Shown: positions 24,001 through 36,145 of the stretch, in pieces | Position numbering within the stretch: position 1 is the first letter of the stretch | Layout: the number at the start of each line of letters is the position of its first letter | Assembly: GCA_003993805.1 (NCBI GenBank) | Contig: RSEF01000003.1 | Coordinates: 110,454,942 to 110,518,941 of the forward strand | Length of the DNA: 64,000 bases | Origin: Himantopus leucocephalus | Taxonomy: Eukaryota; Chordata; Aves; Charadriiformes; Recurvirostridae | Reading direction: 5' to 3' | Program-made: the position numbers and the translations under genes | Notes under the pieces: generated by a model | The model's input: the letters and a program-made list of their open reading frames with translations, nothing else | Told to the model about the DNA's origin: nothing | The model's database searches: none

Positions 24001-25999
24001 CACTAAGGGGATCTCTCTTTCTTCCACTGACCCAGCACTGCATTACAATGCCCTAGTTTGCTACTGTAAATGCTGTTTTCCAGATGAGATCCAAAATCAG
24101 ATTTTTACCAGCTATGGTCATTAACACAGCCTTGTCAATGCTTGAAGATAATTCCAGTTTGGACGGTTACATTCCTTTTGGGGATGGGGTAAACTAAAAC
24201 AGTCTCAAACTAGGATTATTCTGTGCTGATATGTTTGTTTTATGTTTCATGTCACAAATCAAACACGATAAAATGTAGCCTTAAATAGTGTTTGGAATAT
24301 GATACCATCGATAGGTCTCTAGGGAAGCCCTCTGGGGAATATCTCTTTAGACAAAGCCTTGCTGGGGACAAAGCTCATAAAGAATTTGTCCTAGAGAAAA
24401 AGGTTTTGCTATCTCTGTCTTTTTGAGAAACCGGGATTTTTTCCAGTTGTGAATACATTGATGAAACTACATCTTTTTTTGGATTGTGATAAGCACACCC
24501 CCTGCAAGAAACTCAGTCTTTATGTTTTCTCGGTTCGTCTGATTCTACTATGCTTTCCTAAAATATTTCTTATCATGTGCAGGCAAATTTTGCTTGCACA
24601 AAACATCTTGCAGTCCTCCCAGAATGCATTTCAATGGTGAATGAGGGCTCTCTGTATGTTTAAAGCCAGATTCCCTCAGCTACATTTGGAATTTCCTCCC
24701 AAACCACAAAAAGAGAAACAACTAACAAATGACATTTATGGCACAATGTATAACACACACCAGATATATATGACATTTTTTATTTGGACTTTTCTAGCTA
24801 AACAGAAGCAAACAAATGTTTTATGAAATTCTCTATGGTTGCTATGGTTATTTCTATCTTAATATGCACAGCCAAAAGGATTATCTCAGGTCAAGACCTT
24901 AGCCCAGTGAATGCCCTTATTTAAACAGTAAGGTCATTTAGGAAAAAAATAAAGGCCAAAAGACACAATAATATTTAATAATAATTGCTGTATTCTTGGC
25001 TGAATTTCTTCGCAGCTGAACACCATGCTTGTGGTTCCAGTGTTATTTTCCTCTAACCTTCCAGAATGATGGGTGCGCTGGTTGCAGGTACGCTCCCTGT
25101 GTTCAGGCTCTCCACCACTCCTTCTTGAAATGTGGAAATTTGCACTCTAGCTGTCCTAGTTTTCAGGTACCTTTGCCCCAGGTTTGACCTGGAACTTCAG
25201 TGCCTTTTCTCCAGGTTTGAATATTTGCAGGCATTTGGGGCAGCAATTTAAGTACTTAGAAACTATTTTGTACAGACAGTGCAAAATAGGGACTTAATCC
25301 TCTATGAAAGACAGCCAAAAATGGAAACTGGGAAACAAAAGACATTTATAAATGTATATAGGCAGGTTTCAATATAAACAAGGTACTTCTGTCACAATCT
25401 GTGTCATGCTACGGGGCTGGCATCAGAATCCCCTGTCTATATATAGTATACTGAGAGAGTAGTTATCTTGTTGCTTGAATGGACATATAGAATAAAATTT
25501 TTAGACTGATTTAAACCCAGCTATAATTCTAGTGGGGATTTCAGTAAGCACCAATTCTAAGTTCTGCTAATTAGCTAAATGCTAATTCCAATTTAAACTG
25601 CTCAAAACTAAGCAGGAATGTGCTTGTGAAGTTTCTATTAGGATGCTTTTAGTGTTTTGAGCCCAAAAGTACTCCAGAAAAATCTGCCTTCTTATTTGTG
25701 TAATAAAACATCACACAGAATCCAGCTGCCACTTGCACCAAAAGCAATTATTTTAGTTGGGAATGTAAAGGAATGGATGTGAAACCAAAATCCAGTTAAA
25801 TAAACTTCTTGATGTTGGGAAATTCCCTTCCTGCCACTTTGATATTGGCCGTATGCTTGGTGGTTTGCTGTACCTGGAAAAGAAAACCATCAGGAGAAAC
25901 AATGGGAGTGGGTTTGTAATTAGCTGATATACAAGCTTTAAAAGATTACTGGGGAGGGGAAAAGGGGGTTTATTTATTTTTTTTTTTTAAAGGAAAAAG
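21015..25999. other. Unique non-coding stretch with a candidate regulatory block
   Basis: About 5 kb without recognisable repeats, notably clean compared with the flanks. The block 22010-22240 is listed separately. I see no credible gene. Open frames reach 92 codons at most. Confidence 0.5.
22010..22240. promoter_or_regulatory. Candidate conserved non-coding element with homeodomain-type sites
   Basis: Within about 150 bases there are three TAATTG/CAATTA-type cores: TTAATTGC at 22026-22033, GCAATTAA at 22133-22140, and ATCGATTAATTGC at 22158-22170. The last combines an ATCGAT (CUT/ONECUT-like) site with a homeodomain core. The block is free of repeats and low-complexity sequence. Such clusters are typical of vertebrate enhancers, but short AT-rich motifs also arise by chance. 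Conservation was not tested. Confidence 0.3.
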
Positions 26000-27880
26000 A
26001 CAAATGAGGAACAGATAGTGCAAAACAGTTTAGCTTCCTACACGGTGCAATCTCTCAGCGAGTTCATCTTCTTTTTATGTCACTTGAGTGAGGCAGAGCC
26101 TTTGTGTGGAAGAGTTTCCAAGGCGAGAAGCAGAGGGGCAAGGAGGAGTAACACTTGTGTTCAAATTGAATCCAGTGGCATTTCAGGGAAAAAAAACGTA
26201 GAGCACAGTTGTGGTGGTGATTAAGAAAATAATAACCCCCGCCCCAAGTCACGGCACATGCTTCCCATATGTTTCCCCTGGGCATTTGCCAGATACAGCA
26301 GGATCTGGTGACATTTCTGTAGAGCGATTCAAGGCCTGAAGAAGCCTTGCTGCAGTTGATAGGGTCGGGGTGGGGTAGGGCATTGAAATGGGTGCCTGCT
26401 TCTTGTTTGATTTCCCGCTGAAAGGAGAAGCATTAAATAAAGTTGGCAAAAAGAACTCCCAACAGCTTTCTGTCAGAAAGTGTATTTCTGCTAGAGTTGA
26501 AAAGCTGGAGGAAAAAATGTCCTCTTCCCTGAAATTTGGCCTTTAAAAGGTAGAAAAAGGGAGAGTCTACTTCAGCATGTTCCTTCGGCTCTCAAGTGCA
26601 CTTTTGAAACGAATCCCCGGTTTGTTCCCACTTACCACACTCCGGTTCACATCACGGAGCGGTCTCTGAGCGAGAGAACTGGATTCCTTTCAGATTAAAT
26701 TCAACTGGAAGATGTGCTCCAGAAGCGCAGCTAATGCACTCCAAACACTTACGAATGTTTAAACCATGGGAACAGACTAAAGCTAGTGTGAAGCAAAACC
26801 CCCGAAAACGTGTATAGTACAGATGTCAGGTCCTCAACACCAACAGCTTCTCACTGCAGACCCACTCCCGGGCTGCACGACTTGCTCATGTGGACACAGC
26901 CAAAGTCTCCTGCTCCAGCTTTCCAGAACAAGCTGTTTTGATTTTAGACTGACTTTTTACTTGATTTGTTTTTAATATATAGTATATTATATAATACAAA
27001 ACTCAAAACTGTAATACAATGCTTTGACTGACCTCAAACCATTTTCATTGTCTTTCACGGAGCCCTTTGAAATAACTAGGTTTCCTTCCAAATGTGAATG
27101 AGGACAAATTGTGAAATCTGAAGATCCTTTGCGATTCTACATTCCTGTCTTCCACACAGCTGCACAAGAGACCTGGATCTCCTTGTAAATGAATACCTTT
27201 GTACTTTAAACCTCTCAAACATCCAGGCCCTGTTCAATCTGAGGGCCAGACTGCCGTGTGTAATTATAAATGACGGGAGGAAGCTGGTCCTCCCTCTGGT
27301 ATTCCCTATAGGACCGACCATACATTACAGATTTCCTCCCTCCTCCAACCCCCAGACTGTTCTGCCCCCACAGAGCTAGCAGCTCTTGCACAGCTAAACC
27401 CTGCAGGTTACTGCCTTTAAACTGGCAGCCTGAGCTGAGTATTTATGAAGGGAAATGCCTGTCTCACACCTACAAGAGATGACTACTTCAGCCATGAATC
27501 CTGCTCTTCACTAGGCAACATGTTCCCAAAATTGCCTTAATTAAAAAAAAAAAAAGAAAGAAAAAGAAAAGACGTTTCTTACAATGGCAGAACAATGCTT
27601 TAAAGATTTGAGAGCGCTCTAATTGCCTACATTGCTGTCTCTTTAAGCCAAGGAATGGACCCATGCTCACATCTGGTAGTCAAAACTAAATGGAACCAGC
27701 TGAGAGAATACCCACTAGAAATTAAATTGTACAGAAGATGGCTAAGCCAGAAGGACTTAAGTGAAAGGCCCTTTTTAATAACTCCCTTGCTTTGCACTCA
27801 TGCCTTTTGTTTACTTTGTTTATTTTTGTAATAAGTAAAAACAAATGAAAATGTCCCAGTTGTTAGCATTTAGCAAAATG
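26000..27880. other. Less AT-rich non-coding stretch
   Basis: This stretch has more G+C and scattered CpG compared with its neighbours, for example 26600-26680 around CACATCACGGAGCGG. It does not reach CpG-island density. An A-rich AAAGAAAG tract lies at 27542-27571. There is no gene I can support. Parts could be regulatory, but nothing decisive is visible. Confidence 0.45.
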
Positions 27881-27889
27881 TGTCCACTG

Positions 27890-28200
27890 TGCATTTAGGA
27901 GCGCATTTTCCATCCCGTTTCACAATAAGGACGTCATTCATGGCCAGCAGTATGTCTATGGAATGTTGGCCTGCAGCTTTATGAATTGATTGTAAAATGT
28001 AATGGAAATATACTGTATGTGCACAGTAGCCAACTCTTCCAATGTTAATAACTGGGACATTTTCATTTGGTTTTTGTTTATTAAAAAACGAATGGGAGGC
28101 CTAATCCTGGGAATAGCCATTTGACTCCTTGTGTTGAAACCGACCATAACTGCCTGCTTATAGAGCTTTCTTTAGCATGGCCTGGCTCAGGCCACACGCA
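27890..28200. promoter_or_regulatory. Candidate conserved non-coding element
   Basis: Repeat-free block of even composition containing ATGAATTGATTGTAAAATG, a TTTGTTTATT forkhead-like site (28072-28081) and a TAATCC bicoid/OTX-type site (28102-28107). It also has ACTTCC-free, balanced sequence without microsatellite slippage. The texture is like that of deeply conserved vertebrate enhancers. This is pattern judgement only; a cross-species alignment is needed to call it conserved. Confidence 0.3.
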
Positions 28201-31200
28201 GCTTCCTTTTGGTTGTTTCATAAACTGCCAAACCATGCAGGGACAGGGGATGATGTCTTGCTTTCATTTTGCTACAAACATATTCTCTACCCAAAGCTTT
28301 TTGTCAAGTTGGTAGTTTCTCTCTTTTTTGCCAAAATTTATAAACAAGATTTTTCACTAAATTGGAAGTTGCAAGCAAATGCCCAGTTCAGCCCCTCTCC
28401 AACTCTAGAACAATTCTAACCAAAAAAATTCTAACCAAAGTCAATAGAAACTATAAAACTGAATATCCAAGGAGACAACTTTGCTCTGCAGATACCTACG
28501 AAAATCTTTTCTTAACAAGACCTCTGTAAGGTGTTACCGTTCATTGATAATTGAGGTTCTTAATCACCCAAAATATCGAAGACGGAAAAATAACAGATTT
28601 TGAGCACTTACCACCAATAACAGAGATATATGCAATCAGAAATAGCTAACGATCCCTTTAAGACTGTCTTGTTGCTTCCAAATTCAAAGAGACAATCTGT
28701 CGAAAGCATTATAGGAAAAAGTACTTCTATAAAGGAAATATAAAGAAGGAAATTTACCACTCATTACTTCTGGAAAGGGAGCTGATTCTATGTGATACAG
28801 AATAGTATCATGCCACAGTATCCACAGTCTAAAACACAGCTAAATTTTCTTTCAAAGAAAAGATATAAGAACTACAGGGACGTGGGAAGCTAAATATTCC
28901 CACTGTGAGTTTAATGTGAGTTCATCCTTTTCTGAATAAGAACTGAGTCACTCAGGGCACCAATGATTTTTAATGCAACCCTTCCTAATGTTTACACTGT
29001 TCAGATATTTGTTCATGTTCTGGCATAACTTTTCTAAAAAATGTGAGCCTACAAACCATACTACAAACATAACCTGAGTAGCTGATATTCACCACCATGC
29101 AGGGTTTTTTTTGTAGGTGGTAACTACTAACATTGAGAGAAAATGCTCACTTATATTTTCTGCTCAGTACTGATGTTTATTTGTAACACTGCTGTTCCTC
29201 AAAGACATGATAGATATAGGTCATGACCTGCTCGCACTATGCCCGGTACAGACCTAGGCAAACATGAGAGTCCTGACCTTGTGAGCTCAGCTTGGCTGTA
29301 AAAAAAGTGGAAAAAATGTTTTGAATGAACAAGTTACTGAGTAACATGCATTCAACATGTCAGATTCATTGTACTATCCAGTATTGACACCCTTCAAGTT
29401 TCACAAAGGCTCTGGTGCAAAATCTTACCTCTTTTTAACTAATGTAGTTAAGAACGTAGTGGGTGGTGTAATAATACCAACAACTATTCTTATTGGTGGA
29501 TTTTAACTGGCGGCAACCTTTTTTGCACTGCAGAAAAAGTGGTAGAAAAGTAGACCCTAATGCATAAGGACATCAGACTGCAAAGGACCTCTTGGTTGTG
29601 CTCGGAGTGTCACAGGGAACCTGGATATATGATCCTTTCCCTACATAACATACTGGTAGTTGCTCTGAGAGGACATGATGAAGAATGTTCTTTGGAGAAA
29701 GTTTAGCTCTGCTTCTTAGAAAAAAATAAATCCAAACAAACAAAACACCGTGTTTCAGTCCAGTGAAACAACTTCATAGGAAATCCCAGCTGTGGAACAG
29801 CAGCTCTCAAGCTCTGGAGACTTTGCAAAAGCTCACTTTGAGCTACTTCGCCTCAGGCCTCACAGTCTTGAGACTGACATAAAACAAAACCTCTGATGGG
29901 GGGGATCTGACTCCAAATCCATCAGCTACAGCGCCTCTGCTGTCCCAGCGGTGCAGCGCATCTTGAAGCAAATGAGAACATAACACAAGCTCCCAGTCCA
30001 AGAAGGAGCAGAGTTTCAAAACTGTGCTCTAAAACCTTGCCTGCAACAGACAGTGCTTGAAACATACAGTGCTGCATGCATAGGTGGGGGACAAAATCCC
30101 TTCGCCCTACAGGCAAAGGCTTGCAGGAGCTAGGACATACTGCTCCAATAGTGTTGAGGGAAGACGGTTACCCATCACATGCTCATTTTGCTGGTGATGC
30201 TGGTGCTTAATGCAGAATACTTGGCCTGGTGACCTTGCAGTCTTCATGAGATTAATTCTCTTGGGCGGAAAGTGGGGAATTTACAATTTACAATTTAGGC
30301 ATTGTTCTATTCGTTTCTTCTTTGAAAAGAATAGACATCTCAGAGCACTTCTCTGTCCTATTCCTTACTGTTGCTGTGGCTCTATGCCAGCAAAAAATAG
30401 TGCTTCAGCCTCTCATTGTGATCCTGCGCCAAGTACAGCAATATGAAGGAAGCATCAACATAATCAGCACAATGTAGCGTCTCTGAGCCAGCAGGGATAT
30501 GTCACAGCTTTATGTAGAATTCCCTATCTTTTTATTTTATTATAGAGACCACAGACTGGGATATTATGGGTCACTCAAAGGTCATGTTACAAAAAGCAGC
30601 TTCTTTTTGGAAAGCTGACCCCCTTTATAGCATGCTATTAGATTATTTTCCTTCTCTCAGTTGACTGCATGAAGGTGCAGAATGAATGTTTGTTTACTGA
30701 ATTCCTTAAAAATCTTCTCTTTTTCCTGTACTTTTTCCTCTTTGGCACCTGTTTGGAAAGAGGAACTTCTGTAGTTTAGACAAAGGTTTATCTCCCTGGC
30801 CCCACAAATATAACAGTCTTAGGTTACTCTGTTAACTCACGCATCCAGTGAAAAGCAGTAAGACTTGGACTCCTGTGTGCCTAAATTACACATATATATC
30901 AGATTTGTGCTTCCAAGTCATGCTTATACATGTGAAATTTTCATACTTACTGTAACACTTAAATTCTGTTATAAAGCATTTATAATCTCAATAGTTCCCT
31001 TTTACTTGTCTCTCCTTGCACACCTCAAGGACCCTTATGCCTTAATACATCAAAAGCCAGTCGAATTTAGTGACAGACATTTCTTGTATTCATAGGATTC
31101 TCTGCAAGATCTGGAGCTATGATCACTAAGCTCTGAGTCAGTGACCAGGATTGCTGCCTCAGCTACACAGTTTACAATGAAAGTTAGAGATACCATGGTG

Positions 31201-31299
31201 TTCTGTGTTTCTGGACTAATGATGGATGATATAGTCACACTACTGTAGTGCTAGGGTTCTAATTTTACGTTGTACCAAATGATAATGCAGCTACTTGTG
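28201..31299. other. Unique non-coding stretch
   Basis: About 3.1 kb with no recognisable gene or element. A 12-base direct repeat (ATTCTAACCAAA) is present at 28413-28424 and 28428-28439. Open frames are below 81 codons. Confidence 0.5.
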
Positions 31300-31727
31300 T
31301 CTAGAGCATAACTCTTATGAGGAGCGGCTGAGGGAACTGGGGTTGTTTAGTCTAGAAAAAATGAGGCTCTGGGGAGATGGTATCGATCTCTACAACTACC
31401 AGAAAGGAGGCTGTAGCGAGGTGGAGGTTGGTCTCTTTTCCCAAGTAACAAGTGACAGGATGAGGTGAAATAGCCTGAAGTTGCACCGGGAAAGGTTTAG
31501 ATTGGATATTAGGAAAAATTTCTTCAATGAAACATTTATCAAGCACTGGAACAGGCTGCCCAGGGAAGCAGTTGAGTCACCATCCCTGGAGGTATTTAAA
31601 AGAGGTGTAGATGTGGTGCTTAGGGACATGGTATAGTCATGGACTTGATAGTGTTAGGCTTACAGTTGGACTCGATGATTTTAAGGGTCTTTTCCAACCT
31701 AAACAATTCTATGAGTCTATGATTCTA
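31300..31727 (+). mobile_element. CR1 LINE 3' end fragment (sense)
   Basis: About 430 bases of sense CR1 ending in the terminal tail (ATTCTATGAGTCTATGATTC). The landmarks are GAGGAGCGGCTGAGGGAACT, CTGGGGAGATGGTATCGATC, GGAACAGGCTGCCCAGGGAA, CCATCCCTGGAGGTATTTAA and GACTCGATGATTTTAAGGG, in canonical order. It is 5'-truncated in the region just after the end of the reverse transcriptase. It is the best preserved CR1 3' end in the window, so probably the youngest of the copies. Confidence 0.95.
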
Positions 31728-31943
31728 CTTGTTGCTGGATCACTCATACTTCTCTTGATACTACATTTTTACACTCCTGCACTCTTCCTGGCCCAGTCTT
31801 CCCCTCTTTTTGTTGCCTGGACAAGTTGCGGCTCTACCACTCTCCTTCTTCACTTCTGTTCCTCTCTCTAGAGTTGGGACAATGCTATCTGATGACATTT
31901 TGGTTCCAACAACACAAAAAAAGAGCAATAGTGTGTATTTATT

Positions 31944-32585
31944 AAAGGTGAAATTATGCCTGACTACCCTGATGCCTTCAGTGGCTTGGTGGACAGGGAC
32001 AGAAAAATTGTTGTTTAGCTTGAATCCAGGAAGGGCTTTGGCACAGATTTCCAGAGCATCACAATAACCAAATTGGTGAAATATGGACTGTACAAATGGG
32101 TGGTCATGCAGGTGAAAGATTGGTTGAATCACCATGCTCAAGGGGTTGTGATCAGTGAAACGAAGTCCAGCTGATAGCGGTTACTAGTGGTGTCCCGCAG
32201 GGATAAATATTGGACCCAGAAAGGTTTAATGCCTTCATTAATGAGCTGAACACTGGGATGGAGTACACCTTCAGGTAATTTGCAGTCTATATCAAATTGG
32301 GAAGAGCAACCGATACACTGGTGGGTGGAGCTGCTAGTCAGAAGGACTTCAACAGGTTGGAGAATGATCTGACTAGACCCTCAAGAAGTTCAAAAAAAGC
32401 AAACGAGTAATCCTGCATCTGGGATGAGTTAACCCCATGCAACAGTGCAGGCTGGAGGCCAATTGGATAGAAAGCAGCTTTGCAGAAAAGGACGTGGAGG
32501 TCCTGGTGGACTGTAGGTTGAACATGAGCCAGCAGTGCTCACATGCTCATTCCCTACTGGGAATGGTCCCTGTATCATGCTAACT
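31944..32585 (+). mobile_element. CR1 LINE ORF2 fragment (sense)
   Basis: About 640 bases covering part of the CR1 reverse transcriptase gene. It runs from a GGTGAAATTATGCCTGAC block through GGTTGTGATCAGTGAAACG, TAGTGGTGTCCCGCAGGGAT and ATTAATGAGCTGAACACTGG to GAAAAGGACGTGGAGGTCC and ATGAGCCAGCAGTGCTCAC. The catalytic motif position (32279-32296) reads F-A-V-Y-I, so both paired aspartates are lost. Frameshifts break the frame. It lies downstream of a CR1 3' end on the same strand, so it belongs to a different insertion from 31300-31727. Its own 3' end is missing. Confidence 0.9.
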
Positions 32586-35491
32586 TCTGAACCATGTTTG
32601 GGCATTGTTTGGGAGAACACTAGTTGGCAAGTGCATGAAACATGCAAAGGACACTCCACAATTTAACAGTATAGATGATTATGTGCCGGTGCCTGGGAAC
32701 GATCCTTGGCAGCATTTATTTTATTAGTGTAGACCTAACCTGTAAGTCTGCAAGTTGAAAGGGAGAGTGTCAACATGCAAGCAGAAATGGAAAAGAGGAG
32801 TGTATGTCAAGGGTTCTTTTCACCCAAAATCCCTTGTCCAAAAGGTGTAATAGTAAACCTCACACTGCGAGGTGTAGTGATGGTTTCTTTGGCATTGGCA
32901 TCATGAAAGATTCAGGCAGTACTATCCAGCACCAATCTGAACCAGATGCAGGTCAACACTTCCTCAAGATTTCATTTCTGTGTCTTCCTCTCTGCTGGCC
33001 ATAAGCATTAAATGCTCCCTTAACTCTAGTCTATTCCTGTTCGAGCACATTTTGTGTCACTATTTTTTGTCACGCCTGCAAATCATGTGTGGGTAGTTTT
33101 TGAAAAACTATTTGGTTTGCCCAAGATTTCCAGATGTGTAACATACCTTTTATTACTGAAAGGTGCTGGCACTACTGTACAAGTATTTATGTGTGGGTCA
33201 TGAATGGGAACAGTATTGTAGGGCTTTTCATCACGGATCGATGCATTCCTGGAAGTCCCTGATATGACCATTTGCACCATGACACTCAATCATGGGACAG
33301 CCAAGGTTTTCCAAACAGGCTCAGACTTAATAAGTTTTCACAATAAATCTAGTGCTTTGGGGAATCATTGGACTTAGCCTATATATGGCAAAAGCTGCTG
33401 TCATCTGGATAATAACCGTGCTGCACAGTGACCCCTCCTTCTTCTACCCGAAGAGGCAGCTGGGGAAAGCTGCCCCTCTTGCTCCCCTGCAGGTGGCCCT
33501 GACTGCTTTCCCTTTCTTCTGTTTCTGGGAGCAAGGCTGCTCTGTTCTGAAACATATGACTGTAATTGTACACAAGTGCCCATGGACTATTACAGTATAT
33601 ATTAATTTAAACAGGAATGAGATTAGGTTTACAAGCTATCCCCTCCCCCATTACATATTTGTTACAATTTCCTGCTATTGTTGTAGATTTCTTTTATGAA
33701 GCAATAGAAAACTTTGATGTAGAATTAACTGAACCTGTTTTACATATTCAGTTTTTGTTGGCAGTAGTTTTGTGCTCCTGGCTTTGGTCTCAATGCGCTA
33801 CGTACACTGAAAGGGAATTTTCAAATATTAATATATACATTTTAAATAAGGAAGAAAATATAAACTCTAAGCCCACCTACTGCTTGTATGGCAAGATTTA
33901 ATAGGGTGATTTCTTAGCATGCAGGAGCATGGACTTAATTATAAAAATACTGTAAATCCACTCGTGCTCTACAGTTGGTTTTACATGCACACACATACAC
34001 ACATTTATGTACGTACAGAAGCTTCTATAACAAGTGAGAAAGATTACATTTAAGTCAGATGCTTGCCCTCAGAGAAACTGATAAGAAAATTATGTAGAGG
34101 TGTATGCAATTGAGATGGATAGAAAATGTTTTATCTTTTATAAAAACACTGATACATTGACATTTCAAAATTCCTTAAATTAAAAAATCAAAACTTTTCC
34201 TTTCTTCATGGCTTCCTGCTTTCTTGACTTCCTTCTTGCCTGCCTGCTCACCTATGCACTTTCCTAGCTCCATACCTTCCTATTTTGCTCCTAGTGGAAT
34301 AATTCAAGAAAGAAATTAAAACCTATAGAAAATACTGAAAAAAGCCCACCTTCTCTTCCATTTTGTTTTGACAAAGTGTGCAAAAATTTTTATTTCATAA
34401 AGTATTAAGTTTAGAAAATTCTTCAGATTTTCAGAGAAAAATATATTGATATGCATTGATGGTTGTGTAGGTTTGTCAACTGAACAAAGGAAAAATGGGG
34501 ATACAAAACAAATGAGTTTCCAAAAAAAAAACCCTGAGCAAGTGTGAATTTTCTTTCCACTCCTTAACTATCATTAGTTGTTTATTGATAATCTTGTTCT
34601 TCCTTTAGGAATGGTAGATAATTCAAACAACAAAAACTAGAAAAAAGGTTTGCAACTTTTTGAATATTTTTTTTTCCGGTTGGAAACATCTATCATCACT
34701 ATTCTTTCTGAAGAGATTAATTCTAAAGGTCCTCACACAGATTTTTAAGCAGGTTTAAATTCAGACACTGTCGATGCATTCAAAGGTACGTTTGCTGGAT
34801 GATGCTCAAGTTTGGTTGCTGCTTCTGTAAAATGATGGCCCCTCTCTTTTTGCTGGTGTCTCCTTCTCTCTAAGAAGGGAGAGAAATTATGACTTGGATC
34901 CATTCACACTAACTTTAACTTCTTAGCTGACATTCCTGCATCAGGATTTTACCTTTCCTAAACTACCTTTGTAATAAACACAGAGATGAGTACTAGCACA
35001 AGATGATCCAGATCTGAGATTGGCTGTGGTTTGATGTCATAATAATTGCTATATTTATTAGAACTTTTATTTAGCGTCTTTCCAAATAAAAATAAACAAA
35101 CTCAAAAACCTACTACAGTAACTTTTTTTTTTTTAAGAAATAGAGATAAAAGAATGATGAAGTTGATTAAAAATAAATGAACTAGTTAAAACAGGTAAGT
35201 CTTGCAGATAATAATTAGCACCTACCTGTAGAACCCTAATTTTATGTATGCTACGTCATGCTCTAGACCAGCTATTAGTAGCTGGTTTGAAGAAAGAGAT
35301 TTTGAAGTTATCTCTGCAGATACCTGCCTTTACCTCAGTTGAGATTAAAAATGCAGTACACAGAGAAAAATTATTAGAAAATTATCTGAGACTGAAGTAG
35401 GAAGAAATGTTGTATAAAATCATTATATTTCCACATCTTGACAATAGCATGCTGTTCTTATCACTTAGAAAGGGCAGAGAAGGTTTAGAGT
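32586..35491. other. Unique non-coding stretch
   Basis: About 2.9 kb with no gene. It holds a short (CA)-rich patch at about 33987-34002, a CTTCC/CTGCC-rich patch at about 34200-34255 and a T-run at about 35123-35134. The longest open frame (33352-33699, 115 codons) has no recognisable family. Confidence 0.5.
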
Positions 35492-36138
35492 ATCATACAA
35501 TCATCCCAAGCTGGAAGAGACTCATAAAGATCATCAAGTCCAACTCCCTGGTCCTTGCAGGTTTACCTTTAACTCTGGCAGGTTGGGTGCTGTGGCCACT
35601 TCCCCTGTTCCAGTGACCGATCACCCTCTCAGTGAAAAAACATTTCCTAAATTCTAATCTGAGCTTCCCCCCCCAATGCAGCCTTATTCCATTTCCTCAT
35701 GTCCTACCGCTGGTCACCAGAGAGAGGAGATCAGCACCTNNNNNNNNNNNNNNNNNNNNNNNNNNNNNNNNNNNNNNNNNNNNNNNNNNNNNNNNNNNNN
35801 NNNNNNNNNNNNNNNNNNNNNNNNNNNNNNNNNNNNNNNCTGAGGCGCCCAAAACTGCACACAGAACTCGAGGTGGGGCCGCGCCAGTGCAGGGGCTGCA
35901 CCAGTGTCCCAGGTGCAGAATCTGGCACTTGCTCGTGTTAAATTTCATATGGTTGGTGGTTGCCCAGCTCTCTAATCTATCCAGATCTCTCTGTAAGGTC
36001 TCTTGACCCTCGAGGGAGTCCACAGCTCTTCCTAATATAGTATCATTGGCAAATTTAATTAATATACGTTTGATTCCTGCATCCAGATCATTTATAACAA
36101 CATTAAAGAGCACTAGCACTAAAATCAAGCCCAGTATA
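35492..36138 (-). mobile_element. CR1 LINE fragment with RT core, split by a gap (antisense)
   Basis: Antisense CR1 from a degraded terminal tail (TATCATACAATCATC) and CTGGAAGAGACTCATAAAGA through the 3' UTR, the N gap, and into ORF2. Right of the gap the minus strand stays open from 36194 and reads INDLDAG, then FANDT, then LQRDLDRLE and NTSKCQILHLG. These are the palm and downstream blocks of a CR1-type reverse transcriptase. The FANDT motif at 36053-36039 has Asn where the first catalytic Asp should be, so this domain cannot be active. It is truncated upstream of the palm. Despite this the frame is free of stops on the sequenced side, suggesting moderate age. Confidence 0.95.
35740..35839. 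other. Assembly gap (100 N) inside CR1
   Basis: Exactly 100 N lie between TCAGCACCT and CTGAGGCGCC. In intact CR1 copies the distance between these two landmarks is, from memory, nearer to 200 bases, so the true missing length is probably larger than 100. The gap is a placeholder where a high-copy repeat was not resolved. Confidence 0.9.
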
Positions 36139-36145
36139 CACAGAT

